Part shown: piece after piece, positions 21,858 to 31,118 of the stretch | Layout of the letters: every line of letters starts with the position of its first letter | How positions within the stretch are numbered: position 1 is the stretch's first letter | Assembly: GCA_001687465.1 (NCBI GenBank) | Contig: LVLI01000684.1 | Location: forward strand, 1-31,118 | From: Halocafeteria seosinensis | Taxonomy: Eukaryota; Sar; Bigyra; Bicosoecida | DNA: 31,118 nt | Direction of reading: 5' to 3' | Translations under genes and position numbers: made by a program | The notes under the pieces: model-generated | Database searches by the model: none | The model's input: only the letters and a program-made list of their open reading frames with translations | What the model was told of the DNA's origin: nothing

Positions 21858-22747
21858 GAAGGGAGGAATTCAACACTAACTTCGGAAAATATTCTCGATG
21901 CTGCCGTAATACACTGAACTCTAGCAACCAGTTCCGTGATAATACGACGCGGAGCTGTTCTCTTCTTGCTTGACTTCCGATTATTCATACTCTTGCGTGC
22001 CCTTCAAAGCGTTGCACCTCATCGTTCACTCCCTAAAACTTGTGTTACAAATTGTGTATCATTCTTCACAGAGAGACCAATGTTTCCGACACAACGGAAT
22101 ACAATGGCTAGTCGGCCATCTCCGTTGACATCCGTTTCTTTTATGTTCGAAGCGGCACACGACACCGTTCGCCGTTGTGACAGCAAATTCGCCGCTCGTT
22201 TAGATTAGCGAACAATGTCACCTCTTATTTCTTCATAATATGCTAAATAGCACAATGCCAGGATATACAATGTACTATACAGGGGCCTGCGCGACGGACT
22301 CGGGCGCTCCCAAGGCCTGTGGAAAAGCTCAGCAGAGTCTGCTGAGTTAGTATTAGGTGGGCTATCTGTCACATTTGTGTGTGTGATTAGTATTGTTCCT
22401 AGCGGAACTTCCGAAAGTCTGAGTACACTTGAGAAACTGACAAAGGGGAGCGCAAGAAGCGGTACTTGAGTATGTCATATACTGTATGTGAATGAATAAC
22501 GACCTGTGTTGTTTGTACTGTACTAAATAGCACAATACTACCACGGTACGCTGTACGGTAAACCAACACTTGTAGCCTCGAGCCTTTCGCTTAGGGATTC
22601 CGGGAGAACTTCTGTAATGCTATCAATTCGGAGGCACAAGTTGACAACCATTTCAGCATTGCGGAAACAAGAGTCTCCACTATTTGTGCGATGCGTGTGT
22701 GATTTGTGCTACTGGTGTACTGCCACGGTATCAGAAACCCAAACACG

Positions 22748-22748
<1 letters not shown>
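21858..22748. other. Intergenic, no gene seen
   Basis: No supported ORF lies between the REV3 stop and the (AC)n tract. A 14-nt string CTAAATAGCACAAT occurs twice (22243-22256 and 22523-22536). Otherwise I see only the REV3 3' flank, of which the first ~50 bp are also present in the downstream duplicate. Confidence 0.5.

Positions 22749-22789
<41 letters not shown>
22749..22789. repeat. (AC)20 microsatellite
   Basis: An uninterrupted AC dinucleotide run of 41 nt. It sits about 30 bp left of the point where similarity to the REV3 3' end begins, so it marks the edge of that duplication. Confidence 0.97.
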
Positions 22790-22793
<4 letters not shown>

Positions 22794-22820
22794 GCCCACT
22801 GCCCTGGAGTTAACAGACCC

Positions 22821-23104
22821 CTGTGTGTCAAAAGCCGGGTCAGCTTCAGGGACCATCAAAATTGCCTTATGCTTATCTTCAACTAGGACGAGCGATCTTA
22901 CTTTGGACTTCGCGAATACTACATGAGATGCTCCGCAGTCCATGATCTTGAAGAAGCCGCAAAGTGTACTTCGCTGAGCTGTCCGGTTTACTACGATCGG
23001 CCACTGGTATAATCGTCGGCTCCAGACCGTGAAGTTGCTACTTCCACCGGAGTGAGAAATGAGGAATACAACACTTACTTCGAAAAATATTCTGAATACT
23101 GCCG
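22821..23104 (+). pseudogene. Decayed duplicate of the REV3 3' end (CysA/CysB region)
   Basis: This stretch matches REV3 positions 21619-21906, from inside the CysA codons through CysB, the stop codon and about 50 bp of 3' flank. 66 consecutive bases (22922-22987 against 21722-21787) are identical, while flanking parts differ at several percent or more. It cannot encode the domain. The codons corresponding to ILNHDE read IFN-stop-DE, and one inserted G (CGATCGGCCAC against CGATCGCCAC) shifts the frame. It lies between REV3 and the 3' end of the glycosylase paralogue, 1.2 kb downstream of its source in the same orientation. Confidence 0.93.
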
Positions 23105-23129
23105 AAATGCACCGCACAGCTTGTCCTAC

Positions 23130-24354
23130 TCAGCCGCCTAACCCGCGTTTTCGTGAATTTCGCTTCGGTGTTTGTCTGCCGTCTTCTGATTGATATTGTG
23201 CACGACCTCTTTCCTGGGGATACTTTTTCGTCAATGTTGCTGGGACAATTACACTAGTTCGATTTGCTACTGTTTCAAACAAAATAAGGTTCCCAAAATA
23301 ATCCACTGGCTTTCGACTATTCTTAGGTCTTCGATGATGAAACAGCCATTCACAAGGAAGTCGAGACCAGTCAGCGTCTACGTTGGTGGCGACGGAAGTT
23401 ACTTGTTCCGTCCAATAGTGTAGATCTGCAGCTTCGGATGCAGATAAGTTTAGCACCGTTGTCCCAGGATGTACTTTCGACTGATATAAGATTTCGTCTA
23501 CCATCCAATTACCGAGACCGGCGCAAAACGTCTGTCCCATTAAGATGGATTTTATCTGCAGTCAACACAAACAGAGCGGATGGATTTGATGGTCCACTGA
23601 TCACTACAGTAGTGGACTCTGTCTTCGTACCGTAGAACTTCGTCGCTCCTGCAGCAATTGATTAAATATGGAAAGTGAAGGCATGCTCTTATATGGATCG
23701 AATCCAAGGTTTCGTTCTCTGATGAATTGAGACGGCGAGCCTGCAAGATATTGTACAGTAGTGTAACGACAACTCAGCAAAAGTTCAGACGAACGCAATT
23801 GGCCAATATCATACTGTGAAACCAGATCCCTCCCAAGCGACGAGCATTCACATAAGCGACTTGCGTCCCGTCATCTAAGGTAATTTCGACTTTGCAATGC
23901 CGCGGTGGCCATGAGTGTTGTGAGGAACTCACACTTAACCGTGGGAACTTGTAATGTATGCTTTCACCTCCTCGCACGACCACAGCTCCGGTCATCCCAA
24001 AGTGCAATATGGGGTGCCTCAGGCTTTCACTGCCAGAAGGAGACAAAGTTAGCCAGAGAAATTTTCCATGCCGCTCCACGGATTCCACTCTTCGGGATAC
24101 CAGTTACTCCTGGAATTCCGCAGGAGAAGCGACCGATTTACTCAGGACTCGTGCATCAAATCTTTTTTCCCGCGGACCTCCTCCTTTCTCGAACGGATCG
24201 ACGACGCTGATGACCTTGTCTTGAGCATGTTTCTCCAGTATACGACGTCCCCTGTAGGAACCAAATGACAGGAGTTCCCCCGGATTGTATGTATGTATCC
24301 CAGATCCACAATCCATCGGATCGCTTACTTTTCTACTGCCGGTAATTCGGGCAT
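23130..24354 (-). pseudogene. Fpg/MutM-type DNA glycosylase paralogue with one in-frame stop
   Basis: Exons on the minus strand are 24354-24329, 24251-23815, 23740-23631 and 23555-23130, with GT-AG introns of 77, 74 and 75 nt. They would give 332 residues. The N-terminus is MPELPAVEK, with the catalytic Pro2 and Glu3 of the Fpg family. RHGKFLW, HFGMTGAVVVRGG, NARRLGG and the H2TH block GQTFCAGLGNWMVDE follow. All three intron positions and phases match the divergent neighbour at 24576, and exons 1 and 3 are the same length (26 and 110 nt). A single TAA (24106-24104) replaces codon 58, which aligns with a Glu in the intact gene. No other frameshift or stop is present. The finger motif reads VANRTS instead of VGGRTS. 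Either a very recent pseudogene, a sequence error, or a gene tolerating readthrough. Confidence 0.85.
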
Positions 24355-24575
24355 TTTGTCTCCTCCCTACGACACTCGTAATTTCCCATTACATTGACAG
24401 AGAGACGAGGAGGAGGAGGCTGAAGCTAACGACGAGCTTCAACACAGCTCCCGCGTGGTTGTACATTGCCCATATCGTGTGTTCGTTTTGGGTGTTTCCA
24501 CGAAGATAGGAGGGGCTCTACTTACTGCATGACATTGAGCAAATATATAAAAAAAAATTGGCCTAGTAGTACAAT
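24355..24575. promoter_or_regulatory. Shared divergent promoter region of the two Fpg genes
   Basis: 221 bp between two head-to-head start codons. The A/T string AAATATATAAAAAAAAATTG at 24541-24560 is TATA-like, though only about 20 bp before the plus-strand ATG. The role is inferred from position. Confidence 0.45.
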
Positions 24576-26020
24576 ATGCCGGAACTACCTGACGTGGAAA
24601 GGTAAGCCACCTTCCATCCATCTTCACAAAGCCGGATACAAGGCGATATACAGTTGCCCATGCACCACTTTCCATCCTAAGGGAGTCTCTTCTCATTGTA
24701 TGAGGTGTATCCGTGCAGAGCGCGCAGGATCCTCGCGAAATACGCGCATGCGAGAACCATCACAGAAGTGGACCCCGTGGAACAAGGCGGGGGACCACGT
24801 CATGGCCAGTTTGATGATAGAGTGTTAGGTAAAACTATTTCCGATACGTCAGAGTTCAGGAAAGAGCTCCTTAATCGCACAGTGAAGTCGGTCGATCGGC
24901 ATGGAAAATATCTGTGGATCAACCTTTCGGACACCCAACGGAGGACGCCAGTCTTCCACTTCGGCATGACGGGAGCATTAGTTGTTCGAGGCGGCGAAAA
25001 AGCTGAATACAAGCGATTCTCAGTGGATGCTTCGGAAGAACATTGGCCGCCAAAATTTTGCAAACTGCAGCTAACGTTCAACGATGGAACCCAGATTGCG
25101 TTTGTCAATTCCCGTCGCTTGGGCGGGGTTTGGTTTACTGGTAAGATGTAAATCAGGAATATGTACCGTGTAAAATGACTCCATTGGAGTAACTCATTTG
25201 GCAGATTCAATAGCTGAGTTCATCAAAGAGAAGAACTTGGGATTCGACCCGCTTAAGGAGATGCCTAAACTGTCTGACTTTAAAGAGCTGCTGCGAAAAA
25301 GAAATAATGCTCAAGTACGGCCTAACCTTTGCTACCCTACCAGTAGGTAAATCTGTTTCCCAGCTCACTGAATATTCTATGTTGTCAATGCAGATAAAGC
25401 CAGTGTTTATGGAGCAAACATTTTGTGCGGGAGTTGGAAACTGGATGGTTGACGAGCTAATCTATCAATGCAAGCTTCATCCGGCAACACGGATAGGGGA
25501 CTTGGCTGAGGAGGATGTGAAGAACATCCATTTTTGGACTAAGAAAATTACGCAGGTTGCAACGGACCTTAACAATGAAACTTCTCGATTTCCCAAGGAA
25601 TGGTTATTTCATCATCGGTGGTCTAAAGGAAAGGGTAAGAGCGTCGATTTCTACGGTAACAAGATAGCATTTGAAACTGTTGGGGGTAGGACAAGTGCTA
25701 TTGTCCCGGGTAACCTTGGTCGACGTACTGACAGAAGTAATGGTGACAAGGAATCTCCGCAAAAGTCTTACAGTGCTGGGCGTAATCCAAAAGGGAACAA
25801 TACTAACCGTCGAAACAACCCAGCCGAGCCAGTCGGTCGGAATGCGGACACCAAGCGAATTGCGAACTCACAGAATCCTAGCCACTCTAGAACGAGCAAA
25901 AAGGCCATTCGTCGTAGCGATGCTCCAACACGTACGCAGAAGCCCTCAGCCGCTGCAAAGCGAAGTCGCGATGGATCTCCACCGACGACCCGTACAAGGA
26001 AGAGGGTTAAGGCAGCATGA
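24576..26020 (+). CDS. FPG: Formamidopyrimidine-DNA glycosylase, plant/fungal type, four exons
   Basis: Exons are 24576-24601, 24719-25140, 25205-25314 and 25394-26020, with GT-AG introns of 117, 64 and 79 nt. The join gives 394 residues. The enzyme removes oxidised purines and nicks the strand by beta/delta elimination in base excision repair. MPELPDVE supplies the catalytic N-terminal Pro and Glu3. Lys72 in RHGKYLW is the expected conserved lysine. HFGMTGALVVRGG and NSRRLGG follow. The H2TH block EQTFCAGVGNWMVDE starts near 193. The finger is GNKIAFETVGGRTSAIVP (~274-291) and lacks zinc-binding cysteines, as in plant and fungal Fpg. A basic, Ser/Lys/Arg-rich tail from ~297 suggests nuclear localisation or DNA binding. 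A first exon of 26 nt encodes only the catalytic N-terminus and ends in phase 2. Convergent with Lon, 136 bp away. Confidence 0.95.
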
Positions 26021-26156
26021 ATGCCAAGCTAGGTCAGCAAGTTCGAAATTGTTGGAGCTACGTTACCGCCCGTTGTTGGGTTGAAGGAAGAAAGCATGCA
26101 TGAGATGAGCACGTGCGTACGATCGTTCGGGGGCTCCGAGTCATTGGATGTGCATT

Positions 26157-29100
26157 TTACTCCTTCCTACCATGACTATAGTTCAAATCCTTGGCTTTGT
26201 TTAATGACATTCCGAATGCATGGTAAAACACATCATCGTACGTCTCTGCGAAATGAACTTCCATTCCCTCCTTTAGATGATCAGGCAATTCCTGCAATAG
26301 ATGTAAAAAGCAAAATGATGAAGGCCGCATTTCAAAGGCATCCTCGCATTCTATACTTACTTCGTAGTCCTTCTTATTTTCACTCGGCAGTACCAACGTA
26401 TGTATATTACTCCGTCTTGCGGCCATAGTTTTTTCTTTGATACCTCCCACTGGTAAAACTTTTCCTGTCAGTGTCACCTCCCCTGTCATAGCCATGTCCT
26501 GCTTAACAGGCATACCGGTAGCTAAGGACAGCAAAGAGGTGGTCATGGTGCATCCTGCCGAGGGGCCGTCTTTCGGCGTGGCACCCTCAGGAACATGCAT
26601 GTGTACGGACGCATGTTCAAGGTATGAAGCATGCTCATATCCGGGCACCTGACATAATGTACGCCTCGCAAGCGTGTGAGCGATGCTTGCGCTTTCCTGC
26701 ATCACATCACCCATTTTACCTGTCAGCTTCAGGCTTCCAGTGTACTCTCTGGATTTCTTGTCGTTCTCATCCTGGTCGGGTTCAAAGGTGTAGAAGTTAG
26801 GGATAGTAGTTTCTATGTAGAGAGCACTGCCGCCCATGTTAGTCCAAGCCAATCCCATAACAACACCAGGAGGCGTTCTTTCGTAGAGTCTATCACTGCT
26901 AAATATGCGTTTGCCACAGTATTGGTCCAAGTTTTCGGCAGTGATGCCCCAATCAGCTTCATCAACTTCCGGAAGAGGGATGTGCTCCTCCTCTGTTTCC
27001 TGTTGGGAGGCTTCACTCTGAGTTGCATCAATTACTGTATCGGTGCTGCTCTGACTGTGTTGTTCACTCCGTTTACAGTCGTGATCCTCTCTTACAACTT
27101 CAGGTTCCAGAGTCCTCTCTTCCGATGATGCTTGCTGATTGTTAGAGGTCGTGATAGAACCATTTTCTTTCGTACTGTGATCAATACCCCGCTCTTGTAG
27201 AGCTTTTTCTCTTGCTTCGATAATCTTTAGAGCAGCTTTCCGATAAATTTTACCAATCTGCTTCTCCAAACTTCTGACGCCACTCTCTCTGCAATACCAG
27301 CGAATTAGGGACTCCAATGCGTCGTCATACAGCTCCAGCGATTTCGGAGTGGACGGCTTGTCTTTTTCCAATCCAACTTCCGAGCGGGTCTTCGGATCCA
27401 GGTATCGTTTGGCGATTTCAATCTTCTCTGGACCGTCGTACCCGCTCACCTCGATTACCTCCATTCTGTCGAGAAGAGGACCTGGTATAGTCTCGGTCGT
27501 GTTAGCTGTGCAAAGGAACAGGACTTTCGAGGCATCAAGGGGAGTGTCCAAATAGTGATCCGTAAACTCATAGTTTTGATTCGGATCTAGCATTTCCAGT
27601 AATGCTGAAGCAGGGTCTCCACCACCAAACCGTCCAGCGCCAATCTTGTCCACTTCATCAATAAGAATCAAAGGATTAGCGACTTCCGTTGTTTTCATGC
27701 ACTGAATAAGTTTTCCAGGCATTGCTCCAATGTAAGTGCGTCTGTGGCCCTTGATTTCGGCCACATCACCTAGTCCTCCAACGCTAAATCTGTTGAATTT
27801 CCGCTCCAGTGAGCGAGCAATACTGCGCCCAATAGAGGTCTTACCGACACCGGGGGGACCAACCAAGCACATAATTTTTCCCTGAACGCTGCCTTTGAGC
27901 TTTCCTACAGCAATAAACTCCAAAATGCGATCTTTCACATCCTTCATTCCATAGTGATCTTCATCCAAGATCTTTTTGGCTTGAGATAAATCGAAATTGT
28001 CAGTACTGTATTTGCCCCAAGGAAGGGAAGACAGCCAATCCAAATAGCTTCGAGTCACGTTGAATTCGCTCGAATTGCGCTCCAAAACTTCAAGCTTTTC
28101 AATTTCTTCATCAAACACTTTCCGTGCTGATTCAGGCATATCCAAGTTTTCTACTCGCGACTGCACGTACACATACATTAACATATGATGTATACCGAGT
28201 GCTCAAGCAGCACCACCGCAACTAACCTTAAACTTTTGCACCAGTGCGTCTTTGTCGTCTTTTTCCAGGCCGAGCTCTTTCTTGATTGCTTTCAGTTGTT
28301 CATGCAAAAAGTATTTCCGCTGACTTTCTTTCATCTTGTCGTCAACTTGTTGCTGGATTTTCTGCTGTAGCTTACTCAAGTCTTCCTCTTTGCGAAGCAG
28401 CTCAAGAGCTAGTTGAAGCCGTTCTTCGAGGTTTTCGGCTTCCAACACTTTCTGGGCCTCTTGCGGATCAGAGCTCGTCATTGAGGCAGCGAAATCGGCC
28501 AGCTTGTACGAATCATGAACTTCCAAACGTTGCATAAAATATTGCATTTGCTCTTTCATCATTGGATTGATTCGCACGACGTTCCGGATAGTATGCAATA
28601 TTTCATTGCTCAAAGCGCGGACCATGTCAGTGTTTGCTTCTCCTCGTTGCCGCTCATAGTGGTGAATGCTGACAGTCGGTGGTAGTGTGTCATTCAATGT
28701 CTCCAACATCCGAATACGACGATGCGACAAGAACCAGGCTCCAATGCCTCCTTCTGGGGTTTCGGACAATGTTTGCAGCGAAGCTAAGGTCCCCACTTGG
28801 TACAGTTCTTCGGGGCTCCGAGGAACGGTGGTAACGTTTTCCTCGATTTCGTCTCGATCTTTCTCCATGAAAAGACCAACATAAGGCTGCCTTGATTGCT
28901 GCACATCTTTCAGGGCCCGAATGATGCGTTGGTCCTTTGTTGCCACGTGAGCAATGAACCAGGGGAAGACGGGGCGCCTCAGAGGAAGTGCAACCACGCT
29001 AGGAATCCGAGGAGCATTTTCCCCGACTCCTGCGCGCGTCACAGCATCTGTTTCACCAGGAGCAAGTTGCTGCAAGAGAGCATAAGAGCACAAAGCCACA

Positions 29101-29436
29101 GAAATGGGTCAAATAGAAAGCTATCTGCATCTTCACCCCTTTTCACTGACGTACCGAAACAGTTGTCGTATTGTCTGGCGCCTGAGGGTCTTCCTGACCA
29201 CCTTCTTCATCTTTCTGCTTGTCTTTCTCTTGCTCCTCCTTCTTCTTGTCGTCATTTTTGCCCCCATTATCGTCTTTATTGCTTCCAAACTTCCAGAAAG
29301 ACCGAGTATTGCCGTAGCCTCCTACAGCTTCCATGGCGCTAGCAGAGGGCCGTGGGACCACGACGGCTGTCCGAGCACCCGTCTTGGGTGCGTAGGACAT
29401 CATGAGACGTCCTGTCTGAGCCGCAAAACGAAGCAT
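26157..29436 (-). CDS. LON: Mitochondrial Lon protease (S16), three exons
   Basis: Exons on the minus strand are 29436-29155, 29069-28228 plus base 28227, and 28160-26157. Introns are 85 and 66 nt (GTACGT...TGCAG; GTTAGT...TGCAG), both phase 0. The protein has 1042 residues. It is an ATP-dependent protease that degrades damaged matrix proteins. Exon 1 encodes an Arg/Ser-rich, acid-free start ([15 protein letters not shown]), typical of a mitochondrial presequence, then a Lys/Asp/Glu-rich linker. The N domain begins near [13 protein letters not shown]. The AAA+ module has Walker [10 protein letters not shown] and Walker [10 protein letters not shown]. An acidic Ser/Gln-rich insert lies between the AAA+ and protease parts. 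The catalytic dyad is Ser909 in GPSAG and Lys952 in GGIKEK, 43 residues apart as in other Lon proteins. Both introns contain stops in the reading frame, which confirms splicing is needed. Confidence 0.95.
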
Positions 29437-30240
29437 TATGACTTAAATCGCAGTCAAAAGGCGTAGAAAAGTGAGCTTGGAGGCCTTTCCACTCTTCTCG
29501 AACGATTTTACAGCCGATCTATGGCCTCTATCACACCCCTCAATAACTAACACATACAAACACACCTAACCGAATGGGAATTGGACAAACTTATACAGTG
29601 TATGATGATGAAATAGGGACGTGTCACATTCCAAGTTGAAGTTGGGATCACCTTTTTTGGTCTCTGGGGTCCAGACTGGGGATTACACGGTAATCCGATT
29701 ACCCCAGCTAGGAAGTCCAGAAGTCTTAAAGGTGTGTCGTAGGGAAACAGGAAGTCAAACTGAGAAATTGGCCTTCATGAGGGAAACTTTTGTGAATTTT
29801 GTGATCTAAGACGAAAGCAAACGTAAAACCGATTAACTTGTTCGTGAAGGATTCCCGAAGACCCCTGAAGCAGTTTCCTGTACAGTGTACCACGATGTCC
29901 TAGCGGCTAAAGAGAACTACAAGTAGCGGTTCTTTACGCCGTAGAAGAACTCCCTCGGACACCCTTGCATTGCTTATTCCTGTGCTGAGTACTAGCCAAC
30001 TACGGTATACCTACTGATGCCAAGCCGAAGTGGTTGTACAACTTGTTAACACTCGAAGCGCTCAACAGGCAATGCATGCCAGTGGAGTAGTGGTAACTGA
30101 CGTTGGAAATTTTGAAAGCCATGTGGTACCACGAGCTCCCTAAAAGGCTTCGGTACCAGTGTGTCAACTAAACGGACAACCACAGAATTGATTGAAGATT
30201 CCCGTTGCTTAACGCATACTGGTAGGGCTGTTGGGACCGG
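29437..30240. other. No gene seen; Lon 5' flank and spacer
   Basis: No ORF with recognisable sequence. The first part must hold the Lon promoter, but I see no clear TATA box or initiator. A strong palindrome lies at 29676-29707 and is listed separately. Confidence 0.5.
29676..29707. repeat. Compound palindrome (competing hairpins)
   Basis: CTGGGG (29676-29681) pairs with CCCCAG (29702-29707). Inside, GGATTAC (29680-29686) can pair with GTAATCC (29690-29696), or GGTAATC (29689-29695) with GATTACC (29697-29703). The inner hairpins are mutually exclusive. Confidence 0.7.
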
Positions 30241-30252
30241 AAAAAAAACAGT

Positions 30253-30307
30253 TCCCCAGCTGGGGATGGGGAAGCCCCCCGGGACCATCCCCATTCCCCA
30301 TGGGGAA
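30253..30307. repeat. G/C-rich double palindrome
   Basis: Two perfect 14-bp palindromes, TCCCCAGCTGGGGA (30253-30266) and TTCCCCATGGGGAA (30294-30307), flank further GGGG and CCCC runs, including CCCCCCGGG at 30275-30283. GGGGATGGGG and CCATCCCCATTCCCC between them can also cross-pair. The preceding A8 run adds strong strand asymmetry. Confidence 0.75.
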
Positions 30308-30379
30308 GGTTTGGGGAAGAAACATCGAAGACTTAACATGTTTTATAAGAATAGAACGTATAATCCAAGTCGTGTGCGT

Positions 30380-30800
30380 ACATGATTGAGAAGGGGTACT
30401 GGAAGATTGAGGAGCGCTAGGCGTTTGGGAATGGGGACGAAATGGTTGAGGAAGAGCACTGGCCGATTGAGAAGGGCAGGGGGTGGAGAAGATTGAGAGG
30501 GAACTGAAACGTACCGGTAGCCTTGGAATTTCTGGTAGATTGGAAAGGCACACTGGGGCTTCTGGAAGACTGAGAAGTACTGGAAGACTGAAAAAATACA
30601 CTGGAACTTCTTGACGACTGGGGACTTAGAAGATTGAGATGGGACTCTGGAACACTACCATGGTAGAAGATTGAGAAGGGACCGGGGAACTTCTGAAAGA
30701 TTGAAAAGGGGGAATTTGACTCTGGAATGGCCACAAGGAGCACTGTCCGATTGAGAAGGGGTAGGAGATACTTCCAGAGGAGCACTGGAGATTGAGGTGG
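30380..30800 (-). repeat. Degenerate minisatellite, CTTCTCAATC/CCAGTGCTCC units
   Basis: Read on the minus strand, CCCTTCTCAATC and CCAGTGCTCC recur irregularly every ~30-45 nt over some 400 bp. In the right frame they encode PTPSQSDSAP- and PSQSSSTPSQS-like peptides, but the frame changes repeatedly along the array. This suggests a former Ser/Pro-rich coding repeat that has lost its frame, or a noncoding minisatellite. Confidence 0.55.
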
Positions 30801-31004
30801 TATCTGGCTCTCCACAACCTTCAGGAGTTGCTTCGATGTCCACCGTCTCTGCATGTGGTGGCAGCTCATCCTCAAAATCAGACGACCTTCGAATGGCGGT
30901 AGCGAAGGAACTTGACAGAAATTGCCCTCCTCGTCCCAGGAAGCGGTGGCAGCCTGGCTGGTGGCCCACTGGCAGGTCGTTGTTGCAACGTCTACGCGCT
31001 CCAT
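30417..31004 (-). CDS. Hypothetical Ser/Pro-rich ORF over the minisatellite
   Basis: From the ATG at 31004 one frame stays open for 195 codons (MERVDVATTTCQWATSQAA...). Its C-terminal half is the Ser/Pro/Phe-rich translation of the repeat array. An overlapping frame starting at 30969 reads more like ordinary protein in the middle (FEDELPPHAETVDIEATPEG, then SPTPSQSDSAP). The true frame, if any, is therefore unclear, and a frameshift or intron near 30900-30930 is possible. No homologous family is recognised. It may be a decayed gene. Confidence 0.2.
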   Translation of the reverse strand: MERVDVATTTCQWATSQAATASWDEEGNFCQVPSLPPFEGRLILRMSCHHMQRRWTSKQLLKVVESQIPPQSPVLLWKYLLPLLNRTVLLVAIPESNSPFSIFQKFPGPFSIFYHGSVPESHLNLLSPQSSRSSSVFFQSSSTSQSSRSPSVPFQSTRNSKATGTFQFPLNLLHPLPFSIGQCSSSTISSPFPNA

Positions 31005-31118
31005 TTTCGTCCGATTACGTCTAGTGTAACGTTCTAGTTGTCACGGAAACACACGGCATAAGTATGCTGACGTTTAGGTCAAATGTTATTCCAGAGAGCA
31101 CTAGTGTATGTACTTAAT

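Noticed and set aside
22241-22540. Direct repeat CTAAATAGCACAAT, two copies
   Set aside because: Only 14 nt shared in A/T-rich DNA, with no further flanking similarity.
24104-24106. TAA reassigned as a sense codon
   Set aside because: Lon ends with TAA at the expected family C-terminus, so TAA acts as a stop in this genome.

Overview
This is a nuclear segment from a gene-dense, intron-light eukaryote. Every recognisable gene is a eukaryotic DNA-maintenance or organelle gene. They carry short GT-AG introns (58-117 nt) that sit mostly near gene ends, and one exon runs 9.7 kb without a break. A plant/fungal-type Fpg, a mitochondrial Lon and this gene structure fit a unicellular alga or stramenopile best, but I cannot place the organism securely. 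Stops used by the genes are TAA and TGA, so the standard code applies.

Layout. Positions 1-5265 are repeat-rich accessory DNA. They hold three look-alike clusters of 17-20 nt direct repeats, the 3' part of a probable non-LTR retrotransposon ORF, two adjacent perfect hairpins, a short proline-iminopeptidase-like relic, and a decayed ankyrin/acidic gene. Positions 5266-29436 are a compact run of real genes: ATR kinase (minus, five exons), REV3 (plus, two exons), a decayed copy of the REV3 3' end beside an (AC)n tract, a formamidopyrimidine-DNA glycosylase paralogue with one in-frame stop (minus, four exons), an intact Fpg glycosylase (plus, four exons) and mitochondrial Lon protease (minus, three exons). 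Positions 29437-31118 contain no confident gene, only palindromes and a degenerate Ser/Pro-type minisatellite.

How they relate. ATR (checkpoint kinase) and REV3 (DNA polymerase zeta, translesion synthesis) start 395 bp apart and diverge, so they probably share a promoter. The two Fpg genes (oxidised-base excision) are also head-to-head, 221 bp apart. Four neighbouring loci therefore deal with DNA damage, with Lon convergent to Fpg at the right end. Exon joins given here were built by hand from splice sites, reading phase and protein-family conservation. No transcript evidence was available.
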